NCBI GenBank assembly: GCA_017983615.1
Contig: JAGOBB010000003.1
Coordinates: 62,001 to 126,000, forward strand
From: Azonexus sp.
GTDB taxonomy: Bacteria > Pseudomonadota > Gammaproteobacteria > Burkholderiales > Rhodocyclaceae
Length of the DNA stretch: 64,000 nucleotides
Direction: 5' to 3'
Shown here: positions 28,553 through 40,572 of the stretch, piece after piece
Layout: the number at the start of each line of letters is the position of its first letter
Position numbering within the stretch: the first letter of the stretch is position 1
Position numbers and translations under genes: made by a program
The notes under the pieces: generated by a model
What the model saw: only the letters and a program-made list of their open reading frames with translations
Databases searched by the model: none
What the model was told of the DNA's origin: nothing

Positions 28553-29602
28553 ATGAGCCTGATCAACGACATGCTGCGCAATCTCGAGGCAAAGCGCCCG
28601 GACGATCTGGCGCGGCAAAACCTGCAGCGGGAAATCCGTTCCCTGCCGCCGGAATCGCGTGGCGCCGGCCAGGCGATCAAATGGGTGCTGCTGATCGCCC
28701 TGCTGCTGGCTGCCGGCGTGGTGGCGTGGCAGGTGATCGGCCGATTGCAGCCGATTCCGGGCAGCGAGCCGGCGCCGATTTCCGTGCCCGTCGCGGCTGC
28801 ACCGCCGGTGCCGGCAAATGCTACGGTCGATGCTCCCCGCGAGGCAATTTCCGACAAGCTGCGCCTCGCTTCCCGGCTCGAGTTCGTGCCTCTGCCAGCG
28901 GCACCAGTACTGGCCGTGCCCGATCCTGTCGTTATTCCGATAGCAGCCGCGAAGGCCGAGACCGTGGCTGCGCCGGCCGAGGCCGCCAAAGCGCAACCCT
29001 CCGGCCCGGTCAAGATCGAGAAAAGCCCCGTCGTGGCGACACCGCGCGATCGGGCAGACGTCGAATATCGTCGCGCCGAAGGGGCGCTGGCGTCCGGCCG
29101 CACGGCCGAGGCCATCGACAGCCTGCGTGCCGCTCTGAAACACGATCCGGCCTACGTCCAGGTGCGCCAGATACTGCTTCGTCAGTTGCTGGAGATGCGC
29201 AAGACCGACGAGGCGATGGCTGCCTTGCAGGAAGGGCTGGACATCCAGCCGATGCAGACCGGCTGGGCGATGTCGCTGGCCCGCCTGCAGCTGGAACAGA
29301 ACGACCTGGCTGCAGCCGATCGCACGCTGGCCCGTTCGCAGGCCTATGGCGAAACCAATGCCGACTACGCCGGCTTCCAGGGCCATGTGAAATCGCGCCT
29401 CGGTGCGCAACGTCAGGCCGTGTCGCATTATCAACGTGCTGTCCGGCTGGCGCCCAACGAGGGCCGTTGGTGGCTGGGCTTGGGGCTGGCCCTGGAGGCT
29501 GATGGTCACGCGCCGGAAGCGAAGGATGCTTTCAAACGCAGCCTGGCGACAAGCACGCTGTCGGCTGACCTGGCGGCAGTGGCTGAGCAGCATCTGCACT
29601 GA
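28553..29602 (+). CDS. mshN: MSHA biogenesis TPR protein MshN
   Basis: 349 residues. The N-terminus MSLINDMLRNLEAKR is diagnostic for MshN, followed by a membrane helix (about 43-62), a Pro/Ala-rich linker and TPR repeats (about 165-345). It is the last msh gene of this run. The linker region carries an intragenic copy of the dispersed repeat. Confidence 0.92.
   Translation: MSLINDMLRNLEAKRPDDLARQNLQREIRSLPPESRGAGQAIKWVLLIALLLAAGVVAWQVIGRLQPIPGSEPAPISVPVAAAPPVPANATVDAPREAISDKLRLASRLEFVPLPAAPVLAVPDPVVIPIAAAKAETVAAPAEAAKAQPSGPVKIEKSPVVATPRDRADVEYRRAEGALASGRTAEAIDSLRAALKHDPAYVQVRQILLRQLLEMRKTDEAMAALQEGLDIQPMQTGWAMSLARLQLEQNDLAAADRTLARSQAYGETNADYAGFQGHVKSRLGAQRQAVSHYQRAVRLAPNEGRWWLGLGLALEADGHAPEAKDAFKRSLATSTLSADLAAVAEQHLH
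28817..28852 (+). repeat. Dispersed bipartite repeat, intragenic copy R12 (in mshN)
   Basis: Exact core AATGCTACGGTC, 15-base spacer, tail GCAATTTCC. The first 17 bases are identical to those of copy R11 in mshQ, although the two genes are unrelated in sequence. It encodes NATVDA in the flexible linker of MshN. Confidence 0.85.
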
Positions 29603-29620
29603 AGGTGGGCCTTTCCTTCC

Positions 29621-30976
29621 TTAGAGTTTCGTCAGTCTGGCGCTGAACCAGAAAATGCTTCCGGATCCCGGTGAGCTTTGGGCTCCAACAGATCCACCCA
29701 TGCGTTCTGCAAGCTTTCGAGTCAAGTACAAGCCGATGCCCGTTCCTCGGTGCTTTCGCGTCGAACTGCTGTCGGCCAGTTCGAATGGGGCGAACAGCCG
29801 ATCAAGGACTTCTGGGGCAATGCCTATACCCGTATCCTGAATCTCGAATCGTACGAGCGCTTGCACGGATGACTCATCCTCAATCTTCACGCGGACGGTA
29901 ACGGACCCGGACTCTGTGAATTTGACAGCGTTGTTCAGATAATTGCTCAGGGCTTGCCTTAGCCTTTGGGCATCACCGGAGAGCTCTGTGCGGTCAGGTG
30001 GCGGCTCGATGATCAACGCCAGACCCTTCTCGTAGATTGCCTGCCGGATGTTGTCGACAGATTCGTCCAGCAATTCTTGGAGATTGATCGGCGACTCGTC
30101 CAATTGCGAGGTTCCCAGGTCCATGCGGGAGACGTCGAGAATCGATTCGATCAGGTTGAGCAATCCGCGTGAGCACTCATCTATTCTGTCCAGCCTCTGA
30201 ATTTGCTTCGGCGTCGGGTGATCGTGACGAATCAAGGTCGCCATGCCTGAGATGCCGTTGAGCGGCGTTCGCAGTTCATGTGAGATGACACCCAGAAACT
30301 GACTCTTGGCAACGTTGGCTGCTTCAGCTGCCTCTCTGGCGGCCACGACTTCACGTGTTCGCTCGGCAACGGCCTTTTCCAATCCATCGCGTTGTGCAGC
30401 CAAGGCCGCTTCCAGCTTGCACTGTTCGAAAAATATTTGGTACGTGACATTGCTGACCAACAGAATGATCATCGCAGAGCCGACCAGATAGGCGTTGGCC
30501 AGCACAAAATCGTGCCAATCGGCTTGGGCGATCAATAAAGCAAGGTTGTGTACGACGAGCAGCATCAATACCACGATGCGAACCGCTGTTCGGAGTACAG
30601 CCATGACGGTGACCGCCATGAGAACCATCAGCTGACTCCCGATTGCTGCGGGGAAATCCTGGCCGATTGTAATGAAAATGATTGCCACTGCCAGCGTGAC
30701 CAGGGTGCCGACTACGCCGATAAAGTGTGGCCCCCAGGAGGGGATCTCGGAATGCCGAAAGATATAAAGGCAGGCCAAGCAAGGCAATGTTCCCGCGATG
30801 CGCCAGGGGAGTACCTCGAAAAATGTTTCCGGCCTGAGATACCAATCGAAAATCGAATACGAAAAGAAGAGCAACCCTGCCGCTACCGCTAGGGTTTTAC
30901 CAACGACCTGATTCCGGGCCAACCACGCAAGTTCAATCTGGTCCGGAGAAATAAACGAGCGAAGCAAGCGCACCAT
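29621..30976 (-). CDS. Membrane sensor histidine kinase, orphan
   Basis: 451 residues. An N-terminal region with about six membrane helices (roughly 27-180) is followed by a coiled coil, a HisKA domain with SHELRTPLNG (His233) and a HATPase domain with N box (NYLNNAVKF), DTGIGIAPE and GTGIGLYL. There is no periplasmic sensor domain, so sensing probably uses the membrane bundle. No response regulator is adjacent. The ATG follows GGAGG. It is convergent with mshN (18-base gap) and lies downstream of the YjdF-like gene on the same strand. Confidence 0.88.
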   Translation of the reverse strand: MVRLLRSFISPDQIELAWLARNQVVGKTLAVAAGLLFFSYSIFDWYLRPETFFEVLPWRIAGTLPCLACLYIFRHSEIPSWGPHFIGVVGTLVTLAVAIIFITIGQDFPAAIGSQLMVLMAVTVMAVLRTAVRIVVLMLLVVHNLALLIAQADWHDFVLANAYLVGSAMIILLVSNVTYQIFFEQCKLEAALAAQRDGLEKAVAERTREVVAAREAAEAANVAKSQFLGVISHELRTPLNGISGMATLIRHDHPTPKQIQRLDRIDECSRGLLNLIESILDVSRMDLGTSQLDESPINLQELLDESVDNIRQAIYEKGLALIIEPPPDRTELSGDAQRLRQALSNYLNNAVKFTESGSVTVRVKIEDESSVQALVRFEIQDTGIGIAPEVLDRLFAPFELADSSSTRKHRGTGIGLYLTRKLAERMGGSVGAQSSPGSGSIFWFSARLTKL

Positions 30977-31038
30977 GCCTATCCTCCATTTTCGTAGGAT
31001 AGCGCCTCTCTTATTTGGCTAGTTGACTCATGTCAGGA

Positions 31039-31683
31039 TCAGTCTCGATGCTTTGGGTTAATCGACAGAATTCCGGATTTGTAACTCAGTTGCCGGTCAT
31101 GCCAGCGAGACAGCAGCACGATGGCGGCGGTGGCGCCGATCAAGGCCATGAACATGTCGGACTGAGTGTCCCAGACATCGCCTTGGGTACCGAGAAACTC
31201 GTCGGCGCCCTGGCCGAGGCTGACGGCGGCGGCCCATTCGATCAGTTCGTAGCAAGCGCTGATCGCCATCGCGACGCAAATGCTCAGGAAGCCGGCCATC
31301 CTGCGTCCGCGCACGTAGTCGCCGCGGAGCAGGATTTCGCGGGCGATCATGGCCGGGACGAAGCCCTGCATCAGGTGGCCGATCTTGTCGTAAGGATTGC
31401 GCACCGTGCCGAGCAGGTCCTGCAGCCAGAAGCCGAAGGGCACGCGGGCGTAGGTGTAGGCGCCGCCACCGATCAGCACCAGACAGTGCAGCGCGATCAG
31501 GATGGTAAGCAGCGTGGTTAGCGGGTAGCTTTTCCGGGTGGCGGCGATCAGCGGCAGGGCGATCAGTACCGGCATCACTTCCATCAGCCAGGTCAGGCGG
31601 TCGAAGGGCGTAATGCCGGAAACGATCAGCGCGGCGATGACGATGGTCGCCAGCGCTGCATTGAGCCTCTCTCGGGTGCTCAT
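31039..31683 (-). CDS. YjdF-like DUF2238 membrane protein
   Basis: 214 residues with about six membrane segments. The conserved stretch DKIGHLMQGFVPAMIAREILLR and the acidic motif CYELIEWAAAVSLGQGADEFLGTQGDVWDTQSDMF-type region (residues about 140-180) match DUF2238/YjdF proteins, whose function is unknown. It starts one base after the recQ stop, so it is likely co-transcribed with recQ. Confidence 0.85.
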   Translation of the reverse strand: MSTRERLNAALATIVIAALIVSGITPFDRLTWLMEVMPVLIALPLIAATRKSYPLTTLLTILIALHCLVLIGGGAYTYARVPFGFWLQDLLGTVRNPYDKIGHLMQGFVPAMIAREILLRGDYVRGRRMAGFLSICVAMAISACYELIEWAAAVSLGQGADEFLGTQGDVWDTQSDMFMALIGATAAIVLLSRWHDRQLSYKSGILSINPKHRD

Positions 31684-31684
31684 C

Positions 31685-33530
<1,846 letters not shown>

Positions 33531-33541
<11 letters not shown>

Positions 33542-34259
33542 AAACGACAGCTTCGCGCTTCAGGCGCTCGCCGTCCCAGACCAGGCATTCGCCGCGGTCT
33601 TCGTGCCAGTCGGCGAGCACCCAGCGCTCGACGTGGATGCCATCGACCATGTGGTCGTGCGTTGCCGCCTGGTGGGTATGGCCGTGAATGAAGGTGGCGT
33701 AGCCGTGGTCGCGGATGAAATCGTCGGTCGCCGCCGGGCTGAGGTCGGCGTAGACGTTGCCGCTCAGGCGCTTGCGACGCGCGCTGCGCCAGCGGATGTA
33801 GCGGCCGAGCAGGCGGCGGAACCACCGCGGACGGGCCAGCATCTTCTCCAGCCAGGCTGGATCGCGCACTTTGGCCCGATAGGCGACGTAGGCCGGGTCA
33901 TCGAGGCACAGGGCATCGCCGTGCGAGAGGACGAAGGACCATTCGGGAAGGGCCAGATCGAACGGGTCGGGCAACAGGCGGGCTCCGGCTGCGGTGGCGA
34001 AAGCCTGGCCGAGCGCGAAATCGCGATTGCCGTGCATCAGGTAAATCTTCAGCCCGGCATCACTGGCTGCACGCAGCGCGGCGATGATCGAAGCATGGTA
34101 GGGATCGTCGATGTCATCGCCGACCCAGACCTCGAACAGGTCGCCGAGGATGTACAGCGCCTCGGCCTGGCGGGCACGCTCCGCCAAAAAGCGGAGGAAC
34201 AAAGCAGTCGCCCCGGGTGACCGGGGCGACAGGTGCAGATCGGAGATGAAGAGGATCAA
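33531..34259 (-). CDS. lpxH: UDP-2,3-diacylglucosamine diphosphatase LpxH
   Basis: 242 residues. It hydrolyses UDP-2,3-diacylglucosamine to lipid X in lipid A synthesis at the inner-membrane face. The calcineurin-type metal motifs are complete: [21 protein letters not shown] and GHTH. It starts at a TTG overlapping the ppiB stop (TTGA); the family N-terminus begins right there. It is the middle gene of a tightly packed minus-strand run. Confidence 0.95.
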
Positions 34260-34747
34260 ACGATCTCGGCCTTCTCGATGATCACGTCTTCCTTCGGCAC
34301 GTCCTGATGGAAGCCCTTGTTGCCGGTGGGCAGGGCGCGGATCTTGTCGACGACGTCCATGCCTTCGACGACTTCGCCGAACACGCAGTAGCCCCAGCCC
34401 TGGCCGGACGGCGACTTGAAGTCGAGGAAATCATTGTCGACGACGTTGATGAAGAACTGGGCGGTGGCCGAATGCGGGTCGTTGGTGCGGGCCATGGCGA
34501 CGGTGCCGCGCTTGTTCTTCAGGCCATTGGCGGCCTCGTTCTCGATCGGGGCATTGCAAGGCTTCTGGTTCATGCCCGGCTCCATGCCGCCGCCCTGGAT
34601 CATGAAGTGCTTGATCACGCGGTGGAAGATCGTGCCGTTGTAATGGCCGGCCTCGACGTAGGCATTGAAGTTGGCGACCGTCTTCGGGGCCTTTTCGGCG
34701 TCCAGGTTGAGGGTGATGACGCCGTGATTGGTGGTGAGCTTTATCAT
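34256..34747 (-). CDS. ppiB: Cytoplasmic peptidyl-prolyl cis-trans isomerase (cyclophilin B)
   Basis: 163 residues, a cyclophilin that isomerises Xaa-Pro bonds. [13 protein letters not shown], the [20 protein letters not shown] core and the [15 protein letters not shown] strand are present. There is no signal peptide, so it is cytoplasmic. The ATG at 34747 starts the family's N-terminus (MIKLTTNHG). It follows its periplasmic paralogue by ten bases. Confidence 0.95.
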   Translation of the reverse strand: MIKLTTNHGVITLNLDAEKAPKTVANFNAYVEAGHYNGTIFHRVIKHFMIQGGGMEPGMNQKPCNAPIENEAANGLKNKRGTVAMARTNDPHSATAQFFINVVDNDFLDFKSPSGQGWGYCVFGEVVEGMDVVDKIRALPTGNKGFHQDVPKEDVIIEKAEIV

Positions 34748-34757
34748 GAAAAGAACC

Positions 34758-35327
34758 TTATTTGTCGGAGATGATCTTGACGTTCTGGATGACGACCGGC
34801 GTCGTCGGAACGTTCTGGTAATAACCCTGATTGCCGGTCGGCACCGTGGCGATCTTGTCGATGACATCCATGCCGTCGATGACCTTGCCGAAAACGGTGT
34901 AACCGTAGCCGCCCTGGGTCGGGGAGCGGAAATTGAGGAAAGTGTTGTTCTTCAGGTTGATGAAGAACTGCACGCGGGCCGAGTGTGGGTCCGAGGTGCG
35001 GGCCATGGCGACGGTGCCGCGGCGGTTTTCCAGGCCGTTGTCGGCCTCGTTCTGGATCGCCGGCGTCAGCACCTTCTTTTCTTCCATGGCCGAATTGAAG
35101 CCGCCGCCCTGGATCATGAAGCCTTCGATCACGCGGTGGAAGATGGTCGCCTCGTAGAAGCCGTGCTTGGCGTTGTAGAGGAAGAATTCGACGGTTTTCG
35201 GTGCCTTTTCCGGGTAGAGCTCAAGGGTGATCTTGCCCAGATTGGTCGTCATTTCGACGGTCGGGGCTGCCCAGGCGAGGACCGAGGCGAGCAGGCCGGC
35301 GGCCAGAACGGAGACTTTTTTCAGCAT
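34758..35327 (-). CDS. ppiA: Periplasmic peptidyl-prolyl cis-trans isomerase (cyclophilin A)
   Basis: 189 residues. A signal peptide ([20 protein letters not shown]) precedes a cyclophilin domain with [14 protein letters not shown] and [12 protein letters not shown]. It is closely related to the next gene downstream but exported. The start overlaps the stop of the L,D-transpeptidase gene, suggesting an envelope-maintenance operon. Confidence 0.94.
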   Translation of the reverse strand: MLKKVSVLAAGLLASVLAWAAPTVEMTTNLGKITLELYPEKAPKTVEFFLYNAKHGFYEATIFHRVIEGFMIQGGGFNSAMEEKKVLTPAIQNEADNGLENRRGTVAMARTSDPHSARVQFFINLKNNTFLNFRSPTQGGYGYTVFGKVIDGMDVIDKIATVPTGNQGYYQNVPTTPVVIQNVKIISDK

Positions 35328-36625
35328 CAGGCACTTCCTTCGTAAATAATTTTCCATTGGCCGGCTTCGCGCAGCCAGTACTGGCGCTTCTTCATCCGGT
35401 TGTCGAGATTGTTGCTGCGGTAATCCTGGTCGAAGGTTACGACGACGACTTCTTCCTTGCCCGGGTTGCGGAATACGGAGAGGTTGTCGACCTTGACCTT
35501 GATCCATTCCTTGCCGGCATTGACCTGCTTCTTCTGGGCAGCGAATTCATTGAAATTCTGCTCACCGGACTGGAAGCGCGGCGAGTAATGCTTCAGGTAA
35601 CGCTCGGTGTCGCGGCTCTCCCAGTCGGCACGCCAGCTTTCGATGCTCCGGTTCAGTTCGCTGCGCTCCTTGTTCCAGTCGTCGAGCGACAGCCACTCGA
35701 CCGATGGGCTGATGATCACCGGCGTCAGGCCGACCTGCAGGTTCTTGGCGACGACGTCGAGATCCTGGTTGGTGAGCACGACGCAGCCGTCGGAAGCGCG
35801 CGGTGGGCGGGCGAAGGTGTCGGACGGCGTGCCGTGCAGCCAGATGCCGCTGCCGCTGCGCCCCTGGCGCTTGTCCCACTCGTTCGGATAGTTCAGCGGA
35901 TAGGCGCCGCTGCCGTAGAGGTCGGCCAGCTTCTGGCGGGGCAGGTTGGCGGTCACGTGATAGACGCCGACCGGCGTCTTCTTGTCGCCCTCGGCGACCT
36001 TCTCGGCGCCGAGTTTGCCCTGGGTCACGTAATAGTCGGCGATGAAGCGCGGTTGCCCGTCGTGGCTGCGGTCGTTTTCGTAGAGGTACAGGCGCGAGCG
36101 CTGCGTATCGACGACGATGGCGTAGCGCTGGTCGGGCGGCATCTGCAGCAGGTAGCGCGGCACGAAATCGGCCGGAGGCTTCTCGCGGTAGGCCTTGAGG
36201 CGGGCGGTGGCCTCGGCGCGCAGATCGGCCACCTTGTCGGCCGGGGCGTTGCTGAGGGCGCCGAAAGACTGGATCGGCTGGGTGCGGGCGAGCAGCAGGT
36301 CGCCCTTGATCAGGTTGGCCAGCCGGTAGTTCGGGTGCTGGCGAAGCAGGGCTTCGGTCAGCTGCAGCGCGTTGTTCAGGCGATTGCCTTCGATCTCGGC
36401 GAAGATGCGGGCCAGGGTTTCTTCCGGGGCGCTATCCGATACGGTCAGCGGAAAACCCGGCTCGGCGGCCAGCATGTCCCGGGCGTAGCGTGCGCTGGAC
36501 ATCGATGCGCCGGCTGCATGGCCGGCCAGTTGTGAAGCAGTCGGTTTGTCAGCCAGCTTGGCCAGGGCACCGGCGGCCACGGTGGCCGCCACTGCCAGCA
36601 GGATGAAGCGGATCCTGATCCTCAC
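35327..36625 (-). CDS. L,D-transpeptidase (YkuD) with C-terminal NTF2-like domain
   Basis: About 432 residues. An N-terminal membrane/signal helix ([19 protein letters not shown]) is followed by a TPR-like helical segment and a YkuD catalytic domain (about 165-300) with the HGT and SDGCVVL motif (catalytic Cys). The C-terminal roughly 100 residues form an NTF2-like domain ([21 protein letters not shown]) also found in the upstream gene. YkuD enzymes form 3-3 peptidoglycan cross-links or attach proteins. The GTG at 36625 overlaps the previous stop as GTGA and is preferred; an ATG at 36652 would add nine residues. Confidence 0.9.
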   Translation of the reverse strand: MRIRIRFILLAVAATVAAGALAKLADKPTASQLAGHAAGASMSSARYARDMLAAEPGFPLTVSDSAPEETLARIFAEIEGNRLNNALQLTEALLRQHPNYRLANLIKGDLLLARTQPIQSFGALSNAPADKVADLRAEATARLKAYREKPPADFVPRYLLQMPPDQRYAIVVDTQRSRLYLYENDRSHDGQPRFIADYYVTQGKLGAEKVAEGDKKTPVGVYHVTANLPRQKLADLYGSGAYPLNYPNEWDKRQGRSGSGIWLHGTPSDTFARPPRASDGCVVLTNQDLDVVAKNLQVGLTPVIISPSVEWLSLDDWNKERSELNRSIESWRADWESRDTERYLKHYSPRFQSGEQNFNEFAAQKKQVNAGKEWIKVKVDNLSVFRNPGKEEVVVVTFDQDYRSNNLDNRMKKRQYWLREAGQWKIIYEGSA

Positions 36626-37740
36626 CGAGCGTTTTCTTCCTTGATCAGCCACTTGCTGCCGTTACGAACGAGAACCAGCGTCTTGGTCGTCGAGCTGCTC
36701 AAGCCGGCGGCCTTGTAATGCTGGCGGAACTTGGCCGTGGCCTTGTCGCCGTTGATGGTGACCTGCGGCGCGTCGACCGAGACGGAAATCTTGCCGCCCT
36801 TGCCGGCGATGCGTTTCTCGCGTTCCTGTTCCCAGGCCTTGCGGCTCATGCCCTTGGGGGTGTCGAAGTCGCTGGCGTAGGCGCCGAGGTAGGCTTTCAT
36901 GTCCTTGCGCGACCAGGCGTCGGCCCAGGCGGCGATGGTTTTGGCGACGTCGTCGCTGGCTGCGCCGCCGGTGGCTTTTTCAGGCGCCGGTGCGGGGGCA
37001 GCAGCTACGGTTGCTGCGGGTTTCGGCGTGCTGGCTGCGGCGCCGGGGGTGGCCGCGACCACCGTGGCGCTGGCCGGTGCTGCCGGCTTGGCGGCGGGCG
37101 TTGCCGGTGCTGTCGGCGCGGGAGCAGGTGCCGCAGCGACGGGCGCCGGTGCGGGGGCTGCTGCTGCCGGGGCCGGCGTCGGTTTGACGTTGCCCTTGCC
37201 GGAGGTGGTGATCAGGTCGCGGATCAGGGCCAGCTTGTTTTGGGTCGTGGCGTTGGAGTTGTCCAGTTGCAGCGCCTTGTCGTAGGCCTGGCTGGCCAGC
37301 TTGGCGTAGACGTCGCCAAGATTTTCATAGGCGATGGCGTAGGACGGGTGGGTCCGGATGGCCATTTCCAGCGCCGTGCGGGCCTTGTCGTACTGCTTTT
37401 GCTGGGCGTAGAGGACGGCCAGGTTGTTGTAGGGCTCAGGCAGTTCCGGGTAGTCCTCGGACAGTTTGGTGAAAACGGCGATGGCTTCGGCCGGCTTGTT
37501 CATTTCGGTGAAGATCAGACCCTTCAGGAAGCGGCCCTGAGCGTCCTTGGGGCGGCTGCTCAGGTAGGCGTCGACCTTTTCCATCGCCTGCGGGTACTGA
37601 CCCTGCTTGATCAGGCGCTGCACCTCCGGCAGGTTGTCGGCAAAGGACGGGGAGGCAAAGCCGATGGCCAGGCCAATCGCCAGTGCGCGCAACGTCTTGA
37701 ACTGCTGAAAACGGGGCTGGAGCGGGGAAGAGGAGGTCAT
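36622..37740 (-). CDS. TPR protein with Ala/Pro linker and NTF2-like C-terminal domain
   Basis: 372 residues: signal peptide (ending ASPSFA), TPR repeats (about 40-170), a long Ala/Pro-rich linker (about 190-255) and a C-terminal NTF2-like domain (about 265-372, [21 protein letters not shown]). That domain is related to the one in the adjacent L,D-transpeptidase. It probably acts in the envelope together with that enzyme. The ATG at 37740 is chosen because the signal peptide begins there; the open frame continues upstream opposite cysS but is not coding. It is divergent from cysS. Confidence 0.82.
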   Translation of the reverse strand: MTSSSPLQPRFQQFKTLRALAIGLAIGFASPSFADNLPEVQRLIKQGQYPQAMEKVDAYLSSRPKDAQGRFLKGLIFTEMNKPAEAIAVFTKLSEDYPELPEPYNNLAVLYAQQKQYDKARTALEMAIRTHPSYAIAYENLGDVYAKLASQAYDKALQLDNSNATTQNKLALIRDLITTSGKGNVKPTPAPAAAAPAPAPVAAAPAPAPTAPATPAAKPAAPASATVVAATPGAAASTPKPAATVAAAPAPAPEKATGGAASDDVAKTIAAWADAWSRKDMKAYLGAYASDFDTPKGMSRKAWEQEREKRIAGKGGKISVSVDAPQVTINGDKATAKFRQHYKAAGLSSSTTKTLVLVRNGSKWLIKEENAR

Positions 37741-37845
37741 CGCTGTGCTATACTTTTCAGGGTTATACAATCCTTCGATTCTACCAAAAACGCCGGTGAT
37801 TCCATAGGTATTAGCGCGCCGGCGACGCCCCGAACCGATCCCGGC

Positions 37846-39216
37846 ATGCTCAAGATATACAACTCCCTCAAGCGCGAAAAACAGGTTTTCACCCCGATCG
37901 AACCGAACAAGGTTCGCATGTATGTCTGCGGCATGACGGTCTACGACTACTGCCACCTCGGCCATGCCCGGGTGATGGTCGTCTTCGACATGGTGTACCG
38001 CTGGCTGAAGGCCTCCGGTTATGACGTGACCTATGTCCGCAACATCACCGACATCGACGACAAGATCATCAAGCGGGCGATCGAGAACGGCGAGACGATC
38101 CAGCAACTGACCAACCGCTTCATCGCCCACATGCACGAGGATGCCGATGCCCTTGGCGTGCTGCGACCTGACCACGAGCCCCGCGCTACCGAATACGTGC
38201 CGGAAATGCTCGACCTGATCGGCAAGCTCGAAGCCAATGGCCTGGCCTACCATGCCACCGATGGCGATGTGAATTACGCGGTGCGCAAGTTCCCGGGTTA
38301 CGGCAAGCTGTCCGGCAAGTCGCTCGACGATCTGCGGGCCGGCGAACGGGTCGAGGTCGATTCGGCCAAGCAGGATCCGCTCGATTTCGTGCTCTGGAAG
38401 CATGCCAAGCCGGGCGAGCCGGCCTGGGAATCGCCGTGGGGCGAGGGTCGGCCGGGCTGGCACATCGAGTGCTCGGCGATGAGCTCCAAGCTGCTTGGCC
38501 AGCATTTCGACATCCACGGTGGCGGCCAGGATCTGCAGTTCCCGCACCACGAGAACGAGATCGCCCAGTCGGAGGGCGCCAACTGCTGCTCCTTCGTTAA
38601 TTACTGGATGCACAACGGTTTTGTCCGCGTCGACAACGAAAAGATGTCGAAGTCGCTGGGCAATTTCTTCACCATCCGCACGGTGCTCGAACAGTTCGAT
38701 GCCGAGGTCGTCCGCTTCTTCATCCTGCGCGCCCATTACCGAAGCCCGCTGAATTATTCGGATGCCCACCTCGATGATGCGAAGCGCAGCCTGGACAGCC
38801 TGTATTTCGCGCTGCGCGACGTGCCGCCGGCACCTGTCGCCATTGACTGGAGCAACGATTTTGCCAGTCGCTTTGCTGCCTCCCTGAACGAGGATTTTGA
38901 TTCGCACGGGGCGATTGCCGTGCTGTTCGAACTGGCGGCCGAGGTCAATCGACAGAAGAGTGCCGAGCTATCCGGTTTGCTGCAGGCGCTTGCCGGCCTG
39001 ATCGGCCTGCTCGAACGCGAGCCGACGGCCTACCTGCAGGGTGGCAGCAAGGCCGGTGGGCTGGACGAAGCCGCTATCGAGCAGATGATTGTCGACCGCG
39101 CAGCGGCCAAGAAGGCGAAGAACTTCGCCGAGGCCGACCGCATTCGCGATGATCTCAAGGCAGCCGGCATCGTGCTTGATGACAGTCAGCAGGGAACGAC
39201 ATGGCGGCGCGCCTGA
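37846..39216 (+). CDS. cysS: Cysteinyl-tRNA synthetase
   Basis: 456 residues. It charges tRNA-Cys. The class I HIGH signature appears as HLGH (residues 37-40), Zn-ligand residues (Cys28; [19 protein letters not shown]) are present, and KMSKS occurs in [10 protein letters not shown]. The ATG at 37846 starts the family N-terminus [10 protein letters not shown]. The frame is open far upstream across the TPR gene, but that is antisense. A strong terminator follows the gene. Confidence 0.97.
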   Translation: MLKIYNSLKREKQVFTPIEPNKVRMYVCGMTVYDYCHLGHARVMVVFDMVYRWLKASGYDVTYVRNITDIDDKIIKRAIENGETIQQLTNRFIAHMHEDADALGVLRPDHEPRATEYVPEMLDLIGKLEANGLAYHATDGDVNYAVRKFPGYGKLSGKSLDDLRAGERVEVDSAKQDPLDFVLWKHAKPGEPAWESPWGEGRPGWHIECSAMSSKLLGQHFDIHGGGQDLQFPHHENEIAQSEGANCCSFVNYWMHNGFVRVDNEKMSKSLGNFFTIRTVLEQFDAEVVRFFILRAHYRSPLNYSDAHLDDAKRSLDSLYFALRDVPPAPVAIDWSNDFASRFAASLNEDFDSHGAIAVLFELAAEVNRQKSAELSGLLQALAGLIGLLEREPTAYLQGGSKAGGLDEAAIEQMIVDRAAAKKAKNFAEADRIRDDLKAAGIVLDDSQQGTTWRRA

Positions 39217-39240
39217 TCAACTGATCGGCAGCAAAGAAAA

Positions 39241-39265
39241 CGGCCCTGAAAAGGGCCGTTTTTTT
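39241..39265 (+). terminator. Intrinsic terminator after cysS, probably bidirectional
   Basis: CGGCCCT, loop GAAA, AGGGCCG followed by seven T. On the other strand the flanking A run gives a U tract too, so it may also end the convergent binding-protein gene. It overlaps repeat copy R8, whose A run supplies the T tract. Confidence 0.92.
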
Positions 39266-39282
39266 GGGGCGACCGTAGCTTT
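39247..39282 (-). repeat. Dispersed bipartite repeat, copy R8 (cysS / binding-protein gene)
   Basis: On the minus strand the core is AAAGCTACGGTC (one mismatch), then a 15-base spacer with seven A and the tail CCCTTTTCA. It ends directly against the stop codon of the minus-strand binding-protein gene and overlaps the terminator. Confidence 0.85.
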
Positions 39283-40422
39283 TTACTTGAGCAGCCGGCC
39301 ACCTGGCCCGACAACGGTCAGTTCGACGAAGTGCGAGGCCTGGCGACCGGTTGCGCTGTAGTTCACCCGGTAGCCACCGAGGTCGGTGTTGCTCAGGCCT
39401 TCCAGCGCAGCGATCAGCTTGTCGCGGGTCAGATCCTTGCCGGCCCGCTTCAGGCCTTCGACCAGCGTACGAGCCATGATGTAGCCTTCCAGCCCGTAAT
39501 AAGTGAACTGCTGCTTCTCGGACAGTTTCTGGTAGTCGCGGACAACCGGCACGACATTGTTCCAGGGGTAAGGCACGACCTGCGAGACGACGATGCCGCG
39601 GGCGTCGGCGCCGAGTTCCTGGACCATCTGTTCGGCACCGACCGGCGACAGGGTGGTCAGCATCGGATTCTGGCCGATTTTCTTCATCGCCTTGACGAAG
39701 GCGGCCGTCGGTTTGTACAGCGTGACCATGACAACGGCCTGCGGCGTGGTTTTGGAAATCGCTTCGACGGCCTTCGCGACGTCGATCGAGTTGCGTTCGA
39801 CCGTGCCGACGGCCGACGGAGCCATGTTATGTTTCTTGAGGGCGGCAGTAACGCCTTCCAGCCCGGATTTGCCAAATCCGTCATTCTGGTAGAAGACAGC
39901 GATGTTCTTCAGACCGAGCGAGACCAGCTGATTGACGATGGCTTCAGTTTCGTCGGCGTAGCTGGCGCGGACATTGAACATGTAGCGGCTGTTCGGGTTT
40001 GTGCCGATCGACTCACGCAGGGTGCCAGCGCCGGAAATGGTGCCGACCAGCGGCACTTTGGCCGGGCCGAAAACAGTATTCATCGCCTCGGTGGTCGGGC
40101 TGGAGCCGTAAAAGGCGAGCAGCGCGAAGGCATTTTTCTCGTTGATCAGGGACTTCGTATTGGCGACGGTACGCTCGGTTTCATAACCGTCGTCGAGGGC
40201 GACCAGCGAGAGTTTGCGGCCGTTGACGCCGCCCACCTTATTGACCTGGGCGAAATAGGCCTCGATGGTTTGCCGCATGTCGACGCCGTAGGCGCCGTTT
40301 GGACCGGTCATCGGCGACGACATCCCGATCGTGATGGACGAGTCGGTGACCCCGGGTTCTGCCCAGCACAACGTGGACAGGAGCATTGCGCCAATGGTGG
40401 CCAGTCGCTTCAAGACTTGCAT
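39283..40422 (-). CDS. ABC-transporter periplasmic binding protein, branched-chain amino acid type
   Basis: 379 residues, a LivJ/LivK-type (Peripla_BP_6) binding protein: a signal peptide (MQVLKRLATIGAMLLSTLCWA), then SITIGMSSPMTGPNGAYG and the bilobed fold with VAVFYQNDGFGKSGLEG-like segments. No permease or ATPase gene is next to it, so it is an orphan; the ligand cannot be told from sequence. The ATG at 40422 follows a strong GGGAGGAG site. Confidence 0.9.
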   Translation of the reverse strand: MQVLKRLATIGAMLLSTLCWAEPGVTDSSITIGMSSPMTGPNGAYGVDMRQTIEAYFAQVNKVGGVNGRKLSLVALDDGYETERTVANTKSLINEKNAFALLAFYGSSPTTEAMNTVFGPAKVPLVGTISGAGTLRESIGTNPNSRYMFNVRASYADETEAIVNQLVSLGLKNIAVFYQNDGFGKSGLEGVTAALKKHNMAPSAVGTVERNSIDVAKAVEAISKTTPQAVVMVTLYKPTAAFVKAMKKIGQNPMLTTLSPVGAEQMVQELGADARGIVVSQVVPYPWNNVVPVVRDYQKLSEKQQFTYYGLEGYIMARTLVEGLKRAGKDLTRDKLIAALEGLSNTDLGGYRVNYSATGRQASHFVELTVVGPGGRLLK

Positions 40423-40530
40423 GGTTCGTCTCCTCCCTTGTTTTAATCGTTTGATTCTAACAGTCATTTGAGGCGACGTGGAGTAGAGCCGGCAGTGGAT
40501 TCTGGCAAGTTATGGAACGTTGGCTCCGCA

Positions 40531-40572
40531 CTTCCTACGGTCGTGGTCGTCCGGAAAAAACGGGCCAGAACG
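40531..40572 (+). repeat. Dispersed bipartite repeat, variant R9
   Basis: CTTCCTACGGTC (9 of 12 match to the core) with a 21-base spacer containing six A, then GCCAGAACG. It is the only copy with a longer spacer, by six bases, and looks decayed. Confidence 0.5.

Noticed and set aside
36994-37030. GCTACGGTTG in the Ala/Pro linker of the TPR protein gene as another copy of the dispersed element
   Set aside because: Only part of the core matches and no tail is found 15 bases on; it lies in low-complexity sequence.
37000-37190. GC-rich repetitive DNA as a mobile or repeat element
   Set aside because: It encodes the Ala/Pro linker of the TPR protein and is explained by low-complexity coding.
36718-37845. 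An open frame upstream of and in frame with cysS
   Set aside because: It is antisense to the TPR protein gene, Gly/Arg-rich, and the CysS family begins at the ATG at 37846.
37741-38907. A long upstream extension of the TPR protein frame on the minus strand
   Set aside because: It is antisense to cysS; the signal peptide of the TPR protein begins at 37740.
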